From contig JAPLGV010000253.1 in NCBI GenBank assembly GCA_026389975.1, positions 1-11,041 on the forward strand: a DNA stretch of 11,041 nt, read 5' to 3'. The position numbers and the translations under genes were made by a program. Each line of letters opens with the position of its first letter. The first letter of the stretch is position 1. Below the pieces are notes generated by a model that did no database searches, was not told the DNA's origin, and saw only the letters and a list, made by a program, of their open reading frames with translations. This DNA comes from Chloroflexota bacterium. GTDB taxonomy: Bacteria; Chloroflexota; Anaerolineae; Anaerolineales; Villigracilaceae. Positions 7,635 to 11,041 of this stretch are shown in pieces.

Positions 7635-8644
7635 TTCTTCTCCGGGTCATGGTTGTTGAATACTCCCTTAATCATACTCCATAAAAAGCCCGCGCCCCAG
7701 GAAATGTGCATGAAGGAAATCGCCAGCGGCAGACCAAAAACCAGGAAAAATTTCTTCTGTTTGAACGCTGCCTGGATCCCCGCGGCAGTCAGTGCGAATG
7801 CGTAGAGGATGATTTCCACAGCCAGCAGAACCCGGAACAGGGGCAGGAAAATCCCCGTGATTCCCAACCCGATGAGACCAAGCACGAACAGCGGCGGGAG
7901 TCCCTGCCGCCAGCGCAGGGTGTTGGGGTAACGACGTAACATGCACCACTTCCAGAAACCATAGCGGAAATATTGTTTTGCCAGCCCCGACAACGTGGCC
8001 CGGGCGAAATACACCGAACGGATGGATGGGTCGAGCCAGACTTTTCCACCCGACTTGCGGATGCGGGCGTTGAACTCGTAATCCTCGTTGGTGAGCAGCG
8101 TCTCATCGAAAAAGCCGACCAGCGCCAGTAGTTCACGTTTGAAGGCCCCGAACGGCACCGTATCTACCGGCGCAGATTTCCCGGTGTGACGATAGAGCGC
8201 GTCGCCCACGCCCAGCGGGTGGGCGGCTGCAATGGCGATGGACTGCGCCGCCCACGTCTCCGCGCCGGGACGGATTTCCCACACGCCGCCCACGTTTTCT
8301 CCGAGACCAGCTTCCAGGCCTGCGACGCAACGCTCGATGTAGTTGGGATAAGGCATCGAATGTGCGTCCAGACGGACAATGATCTCCCCCTGGGCTTCTT
8401 TCAGGGCGTAGTTCAGACCGGCCGGGATGTGGCGCTTGAGGTTGTCCACAACGGCAATGTGCAGGTCTGGGTGGGAATCGGCAAAGGCCGCAATTTCCGC
8501 CCGCGTCCCGTCGGTGGACATGCCATCGGCGATAACCACTTCGAGGTCGGCGCGCGGAAATGTCTGCGCGTAGATGGCCTCGAGCAGTTTGCGAATGGTA
8601 GTTTGCTCGTTAAAGCAGGGGATAATAATGGAGACAGAAGGCAT
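7631..8644 (-). CDS. GT2 family glycosyltransferase, ExoA-like, with C-terminal membrane helices
   Basis: The 337-residue protein begins with the GT-A strand SVSIIIPCFNEQ and carries ADGMSTDGT (39-47, nucleotide binding). RLDAHS (91-96) stands at the metal-binding DxD position and TNEDYEFNARIRKSGG (185-200) holds the catalytic acidic pair. These match the ExoA branch (succinoglycan-type glucosyltransferases). Three hydrophobic segments (about 250-272, 273-292, 299-328) anchor it to the membrane. It probably extends the lipid-linked glycan started by the downstream sugar transferase, which overlaps its stop. The ATG at 8644 is chosen because the fold begins there; the frame is open to 8737, but those codons come from the dispersed repeats. 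No Shine-Dalgarno sequence is visible. Two overlapping inverted repeats lie directly upstream. Confidence 0.92.
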   Translation of the reverse strand: MPSVSIIIPCFNEQTTIRKLLEAIYAQTFPRADLEVVIADGMSTDGTRAEIAAFADSHPDLHIAVVDNLKRHIPAGLNYALKEAQGEIIVRLDAHSMPYPNYIERCVAGLEAGLGENVGGVWEIRPGAETWAAQSIAIAAAHPLGVGDALYRHTGKSAPVDTVPFGAFKRELLALVGFFDETLLTNEDYEFNARIRKSGGKVWLDPSIRSVYFARATLSGLAKQYFRYGFWKWCMLRRYPNTLRWRQGLPPLFVLGLIGLGITGIFLPLFRVLLAVEIILYAFALTAAGIQAAFKQKKFFLVFGLPLAISFMHISWGAGFLWSMIKGVFNNHDPEKK

Positions 8645-8654
8645 GGTTGTTTTT

Positions 8655-8679
8655 GTAGTAACAACAAAATCGTTACTAC
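8655..8679 (-). other. Inverted repeat upstream of the GT2 start
   Basis: GTAGTAAC (8655-8662) and GTTACTAC (8672-8679) form a perfect 8-bp stem with a 9-base loop, ending 11 bases before the GT2 ATG. ACTACG (8675-8680) can pair instead with CGTAGT (8691-8696) at the edge of the dispersed repeat, so two structures exclude each other. The site may affect translation of the GT2 gene, or be part of the repeat element. Confidence 0.5.
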
Positions 8680-8687
8680 GTTTTCCG

Positions 8688-8750
8688 CGACGTAGTCCCG
8701 GTTCTCGGACGGGGCGGGGTAGTCCCGGTTCCCGCACGGGGCACGGGGCT
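8688..8750 (-). repeat. Dispersed repeat, two tandem units at the kinase/GT2 junction
   Basis: On the minus strand two units follow each other. The first (8716-8742) has the arm GCCCCGTGCGG and the core GAACCGGGACTACCCC. The second (8688-8715) has the arm GCCCCGTCCGA and a core ending in GACTACGTCG. Eight more bases (AGCCCCGT) precede the first unit. The period is 27 bp. They are read as part of the kinase-remnant frame (PCGNRDYPAPSENRDYVA). Confidence 0.9.
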
Positions 8751-9212
8751 TGGAAACAATTGTACTTGCCTCGGGCGTTGTCAGCGGCAGGCTAACGGTG
8801 AAGGTGCTGCCCGTCCCCGGCTCGCTGCGAACGCTTATTTTACCACCATGCGCCCCCACAATCTCTTTGACAATGGCCAGCCCCAGGCCGGACCCGTGTT
8901 TCCGACCACCGGGGCGGGAAGGATCGGCCTGATAGAACTGGTCGAAGATGTGCGGCAGGGCCTCGGGCGAAATCCCCGCGCCGGTATCTGCCACCTCTAC
9001 CTGAACCCCGGAGCTAGCCTGCGCGGCCCGGAGTGTGATGTTGCCCCCGGCAGGCGTGAATTTTAAGGCATTATCCACCAGGAGCTGAACCATGAACGGT
9101 TCGTCGTCAACGAGCAGGATCAGGTCGGAGGCCATTTTACTGCTTCTCGCATAAATTTCTGAACTGACCTAGCCAAGTAGTAAGGAATAAACGATGATTT
9201 GGGCTCAAAATA

Positions 9213-9605
9213 TTACTCAATACCCTGCAGGATGGCAACGGCTTTAATTTCGACGGTTCCGCCTTTGGGCAGGGCCGCGGCCTGGATGGTACTGCGGGCA
9301 GGTGGGTTTTCGGTGAAGAATTCGGCGTAGACGGCGTTCATTTTGGCAAAATCAGCCATGTCTTTCAGGAAGACGATGGTTTTGACCACCCGCTCCAGCC
9401 CGGACCCGGCATCTGCCAGCACGTGACGGAGATTGGTCAATGCCTGACGGGTTTCCGCTTCGATCCCACCCGGGACGAGGCTGCCGGTGGCAGGGTCGAG
9501 ACCGAGCTGACCGGAAGTGAAGACCAGATCACCGGTCCGGATGGCAACGGAATAGGGGCCAATGGCCTTGGGAGCCTTATCGCTGGTAATGACTTTTTTA
9601 TTCAT
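9213..9605 (-). CDS. ridA: RidA family 2-iminobutanoate/2-iminopropanoate deaminase
   Basis: The 130-residue protein matches RidA (YjgF/YER057c/UK114) over its full length. The N-terminal APKAIGPYSVAIRTGDLVFTSG is in order, as are the middle LTNLRHVLADAGSGLERVVK and FLKDMADFAKMN. The C-terminal signature is PPARSTIQAAALPKGGTVEI. Arg104 and Glu119 correspond to the substrate carboxylate-binding arginine and the conserved glutamate of the active clefts, which form between subunits of a trimer. It hydrolyses reactive enamine/imine intermediates from PLP enzymes such as threonine dehydratase. The ATG at 9605 is preferred over an ATG at 9653, since it gives the family's usual length and has a purine-rich AGAGAGG upstream. 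It has no evident link with the glycan genes. Confidence 0.93.
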   Translation of the reverse strand: MNKKVITSDKAPKAIGPYSVAIRTGDLVFTSGQLGLDPATGSLVPGGIEAETRQALTNLRHVLADAGSGLERVVKTIVFLKDMADFAKMNAVYAEFFTENPPARSTIQAAALPKGGTVEIKAVAILQGIE

Positions 9606-9654
9606 ACTCGCCTCTCTTTGAATGGGTTGTATTGATTTTACTGCAAAAGACAAG

Positions 9655-9683
9655 CAGAGACACGGCTGGTTACCGTGTCTCTG
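9655..9683 (-). terminator. Hairpin after the secreted-protein gene, probable terminator
   Basis: CAGAGACACGG and CCGTGTCTCTG form a perfect 11-bp stem with a 7-base loop, 20 bp past the TAA at 9704-9706. On the minus strand the sequence after the stem is CTTGTCTTTTGC, a moderate T-rich tail. It separates the secreted-protein gene from ridA. The stem is nearly symmetric, but the other side shows no T tract, so it probably works only in the minus direction. Confidence 0.6.
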
Positions 9684-9703
9684 TAGAGAGGAGAATGAAC
9701 TTA

Positions 9704-10396
9704 TTACGGGGTGGCAGGCGCCTGGGCTGGTCGGTGAGCATCGCGGAAGGCTTTGACAGCCTCGCGCAAGGCCTGACCGGTGCCATTCATGGCGGCGCGG
9801 GTATCCTTGAGCACCTGGCCGAGAGCTTTGACGGTCTCGACCGCCGCGGAGCGATCGGTCACTTTGCCGTCTGCGTCGAACCCATTCTGGCTGGCAATGA
9901 TGGCAGCCCCGGGAATGTGGGCAGCCTGCGCAGCAGGGATGATGGCGGTAAAGGCATTCAGCGCGGCCTTGACGGCGGAAGTGTCCCAGCCTTTTTGATT
10001 GGCCTTGTTAATCAGAGGCTGTGCCTTGGTGAGGAACTCGTCGGCTTTGACAAGCCGGTCGCCCTGGCGCTGGTAGGCAGTTTGCGCACGGGCCCAGATT
10101 TGTTCCAGGCGCTGGTAGTCCTGTGCCCCGTGTCCCGTGCGAGAACCGGGACTGATTCGCAGGAACCGGGAATGCTTCGCTAGAACCGGGACTACCCCGT
10201 TGGCAGGCCGGTTGCCGGGCGGGGTGGTTTCGTCTTGGATACCGGTCGCGCCCTGTGCTGAAACCGGGACTACCCCGCCCCGTGCTGAAACCGGGACTAC
10301 CCCGGAGGCGCCGGCGGCGGGGAGGGCGGCCAGTCCGATGGCAAGGACCAGGGCTGCCAGGGCAAATTTCTTGAAGAATGGGATGAGCTTGGACAT
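9704..10396 (-). CDS. Secreted helical protein of unknown function with dispersed-repeat insertions
   Basis: I do not recognise a family. The 230-residue protein starts with a clear signal peptide: MSKLIPFFKK, a hydrophobic core ALAALVLAIGLAALP, then AAGASG as a possible cleavage region. The mature part (about 92-230) is mostly amphipathic helix with a Pro/Ala tail. Recognisable words include QIWARAQTAYQRQGDRL, IPGAAIIASQNGFDADGKVT and MNGTGQALREAV. Residues 32-49 are two tandem 9-residue copies (GVVPVSARG, GVVPVSAQG) and residues 67-92 hold further copies, all encoded by the dispersed repeat. All insertions fall between the signal peptide and the helical domain, in a likely disordered linker. 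The ATG at 10396 has AAGGAG eight bases upstream. A minus-strand TTGACA at 10444-10449 exists, but its -10 partner is poor. Confidence 0.8.
   Translation of the reverse strand: MSKLIPFFKKFALAALVLAIGLAALPAAGASGVVPVSARGGVVPVSAQGATGIQDETTPPGNRPANGVVPVLAKHSRFLRISPGSRTGHGAQDYQRLEQIWARAQTAYQRQGDRLVKADEFLTKAQPLINKANQKGWDTSAVKAALNAFTAIIPAAQAAHIPGAAIIASQNGFDADGKVTDRSAAVETVKALGQVLKDTRAAMNGTGQALREAVKAFRDAHRPAQAPATP
10124..10200 (+). repeat. Dispersed repeat, three cores with a 20-bp period
   Basis: An arm built of repeated CCCCGTG/TCCCGTG (10124-10140) is followed by three GAACCGGG-type cores beginning at 10142, 10162 and 10182. Two end in TTCGC and the last in ACTACCCCGT. They lie inside the secreted-protein gene on the opposite strand and encode residues 66-92. 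The arm plus first core is almost identical to the copy at the right edge (11005-11036). Confidence 0.85.
10250..10304 (+). repeat. Dispersed repeat, two near-identical tandem 27-bp units
   Basis: Units 10250-10276 and 10277-10303 differ at one base (GCCCTGTGC against GCCCCGTGC) and share the core GAAACCGGGACTACCCC. On the minus strand they encode GVVPVSARG and GVVPVSAQG directly after the signal peptide of the secreted protein. The near identity points to a recent duplication of the unit. Confidence 0.9.
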
Positions 10397-10505
10397 GTTT
10401 TTTTCTCCTTATGTGTTTGGTTTTGATGATTGCATTGTAGGTCTGTCAAGTAACCGGCATATGGCGCAGTTGTAAAATATTTGTAAAACGTCTTTTGACC
10501 TTTGC

Positions 10506-10534
10506 TTGACAATCTCCCTCTCTGCGTGTAAAAT
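10506..10534 (+). promoter_or_regulatory. Sigma-70-type promoter of the tRNA operon
   Basis: A perfect -35 box TTGACA (10506-10511), an exact 17-bp spacer and a -10 box TAAAAT (10529-10534; five of six consensus bases) stand 31 bp before the first tRNA base. Box quality, spacing and position all agree. Confidence 0.85.
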
Positions 10535-10565
10535 CTCACCCGCTCGATTGAAGAACCATTTCCAG

Positions 10566-10638
10566 GCCGAGATAGCTCAGTTGGTAGAGCACACGACTGA
10601 AAATTGTGGTGTCGCCAGTTCGATCCTGGCTCTCGGCA
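10566..10638 (+). tRNA. tRNA-Phe (GAA)
   Basis: The 73-nt cloverleaf is complete. The acceptor stem is GCCGAGA with TCTCGGC and discriminator A. The anticodon stem CACGA/TTGTG carries the loop CTGAAAA, so the anticodon is GAA. The T stem GCCAG/CTGGC encloses TTCGATC. CCA is not encoded (CTC follows), so a CCA-adding enzyme must finish it. First gene of the three-tRNA operon. Confidence 0.97.
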
Positions 10639-10664
10639 CTCTCGGCCAGATAGTAAGACCACCT

Positions 10665-10736
10665 GCGGGCGTAGTACAGTGGTAGTACGTCTCCTTGCCA
10701 AGGAGAAGGTCGTGGGTTCGAATCCCATCGCCCGCT
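10665..10736 (+). tRNA. tRNA-Gly (GCC)
   Basis: The 72-nt cloverleaf has the acceptor stem GCGGGCG with CGCCCGC and discriminator T. The anticodon stem TCTCC/GGAGA carries the loop TTGCCAA, giving anticodon GCC. The T stem GTGGG/CCCAT encloses TTCGAAT. CCA is not encoded. It begins 26 bp after tRNA-Phe. Confidence 0.97.
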
Positions 10737-10746
10737 CTCAAGATTG

Positions 10747-10775
10747 AGGATTGCAGATTGTCAATCAGCAATCCT
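10747..10775 (+). other. Hairpin between tRNA-Gly and tRNA-Cys
   Basis: AGGATTGC and GCAATCCT form an 8-bp stem. After one A/A mismatch, GATTG and CAATC can extend it almost to the tip. There is no T tract, so a processing signal or a partial brake on transcription is likelier than a full terminator; it may also be a small repeat. Confidence 0.45.
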
Positions 10776-10798
10776 TAATTTATAATCAACCAACGACC

Positions 10799-10869
10799 GG
10801 CGTCGTGGCCAAGCGGCAAGGCAAGGGTCTGCAAAACCCTCATCACGGGTTCAAATCCCGTCGACGCCT
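10799..10869 (+). tRNA. tRNA-Cys (GCA)
   Basis: The 71-nt cloverleaf has the acceptor stem GGCGTCG with CGACGCC and discriminator T. The anticodon stem AGGGT/ACCCT carries the loop CTGCAAA, giving anticodon GCA. The T stem ACGGG/CCCGT encloses TTCAAAT. CCA is not encoded. Last gene of the operon. Confidence 0.97.
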
Positions 10870-10878
10870 CTGATAAAG

Positions 10879-10906
10879 ACGAGTCTGCAAGGGCTCGTTT
10901 TCGTTT
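10879..10906 (+). terminator. Rho-independent terminator of the tRNA operon
   Basis: ACGAGTC (10879-10885) and GGCTCGT (10892-10898) form a 7-bp stem with one G-T pair and a 6-base loop. The T-rich tail TTTCGTTT follows. It begins 10 bp after the last tRNA base. Confidence 0.7.
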
Positions 10907-10924
10907 GGGGCGGGAGCAGCACCT

Positions 10925-10982
10925 CTGCAAGCCCTCATCACGGGTTCCCCGCAAGGCGGGACTTCGCAAACCCCATCGACGC
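10925..10982 (+). pseudogene. tRNA-Cys 3'-half remnant, interrupted
   Basis: CTGCAAGCCCTCATCACGGG plus TTC repeats the anticodon loop, variable region and T-stem start of the tRNA-Cys just upstream, with one substitution and one missing base. Then about 20 foreign bases (CCGCAAGGCGGGACTTCGC and a few more) replace part of the T loop. The copy ends with CCCATCGACGC, matching the tRNA 3' end. The 5' half is absent, so it cannot be a working tRNA. Confidence 0.65.
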
Positions 10983-11002
10983 TTTTCATAATGACCAAGC
11001 CC

Positions 11003-11041
11003 GCCCCGTGCCCCGTGTCCCGTGCAGGAACCGGGGCTTTC
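11003..11041 (+). repeat. Dispersed repeat, copy cut by the right edge
   Basis: A CCCCGTG-rich arm (11003-11024) followed by AGGAACCGGGGCTTTC repeats, over about 30 bases, the arm and first core found at 10122-10151 with two differences. This copy lies outside any recognised gene. Confidence 0.8.

Larger units (their letters stand above)
8413..9135 (-). pseudogene. Hybrid sensor histidine kinase remnant: receiver-domain start joined to the HATPase domain, reading through into the GT2 gene
   Basis: Residues 1-18 (MASDLILLVDDEPFMVQL) are the first strand and acidic pair of a response-regulator receiver domain. They join directly to the N-box of a histidine kinase ATPase domain, LVDNALKFTPAGG (19-31). 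The remaining ATP-binding motifs are present: DTGAGIS (50-56), IFDQFYQAD (63-71), GSGLGLAIVKEIV (81-93) and GTGSTFTVSLP (107-117). The rest of the receiver domain and the whole DHp region with the phosphorylated histidine are missing, so it cannot act as an ordinary kinase. A deletion inside a REC-HisKA-HATPase gene is the simplest explanation. After residue 128 the frame runs through two repeat units and then out of frame over the GT2 start to a stop at 8413. Genuine homology ends near 8770. Confidence 0.75.

Noticed and set aside
8645..8737. N-terminal extension of the GT2 protein (REPGLPRPVREPGLRRG...)
   Set aside because: The extension is encoded by the dispersed repeats and the hairpin region; the GT2 fold starts at the ATG at 8644.
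10124..10304. CRISPR array
   Set aside because: The units are continuous or follow each other directly at 20 or 27 bp, with no unique spacers of constant length; other copies are scattered and in both orientations, and no cas gene is present.
10297..10771. Minus-strand ORFs with words such as GIRTHDLLLGKE and GFEPTTFSLARR
   Set aside because: These are translations of the antisense strand of the tRNA genes, a well-known source of false proteins in databases.

Overview
The window looks like a chromosomal segment of a moderately G+C-rich bacterium, probably Chloroflexota of the Anaerolineae type. This is an inference from the overall style: a FemAB-type gene pair inside a polysaccharide cluster, tRNA genes without an encoded CCA end, and many short dispersed G+C-rich repeats. 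No marker gene fixes the taxon.

Nearly all protein genes lie on the minus strand, so the layout reads from right to left. At the right end (10506-10906) a compact plus-strand tRNA operon carries tRNA-Phe, tRNA-Gly and tRNA-Cys, with a consensus-like sigma-70 promoter and a hairpin terminator. It is followed by a broken tRNA-Cys half-copy. Divergent from it are a secreted helical protein of unknown function (9704-10396), a RidA enamine deaminase (9213-9605), and a damaged sensor kinase that retains only the first residues of a receiver domain plus the ATPase domain (8413-9135).

Then comes an exopolysaccharide or cell-envelope glycan cluster. It encodes an ExoA-like GT2 glycosyltransferase (7631-8644), a polyprenyl-phosphate sugar-1-phosphate transferase that would start the lipid-linked glycan (6207-7634), and a UDP-glucose-4-epimerase-like SDR (5250-6203). 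After a gap of about 330 bp follow a DegT/DnrJ/EryC1/StrS sugar aminotransferase (3733-4917), an unusual membrane-anchored SDR (2135-3736), an A+T-rich SAM methyltransferase (1324-2067), a frame-broken FemAB-like gene (198-1166) and the start of a second FemAB-like gene (1-201). ATGA overlaps and a 3-bp gap argue for translational coupling within two blocks. Together the genes would prime a lipid-linked glycan, extend it, and make epimerised, aminated or methylated sugar precursors; the FemAB proteins suggest a link to envelope peptides.

The most notable structure is a dispersed repeat with a unit of about 27 bp: a GCCCCGTGC-like arm followed by a GAACCGGGACTACCCC core. At least nine cores occur, in both orientations. 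Copies sit inside the reading frames of the secreted protein and of the epimerase, across the kinase/GT2 junction, and at the right edge. They are translated in different frames, and a 27-bp unit adds nine codons without a frameshift. This resembles protein-invading palindromic elements such as the Rickettsia RPEs, but I do not recognise the family.
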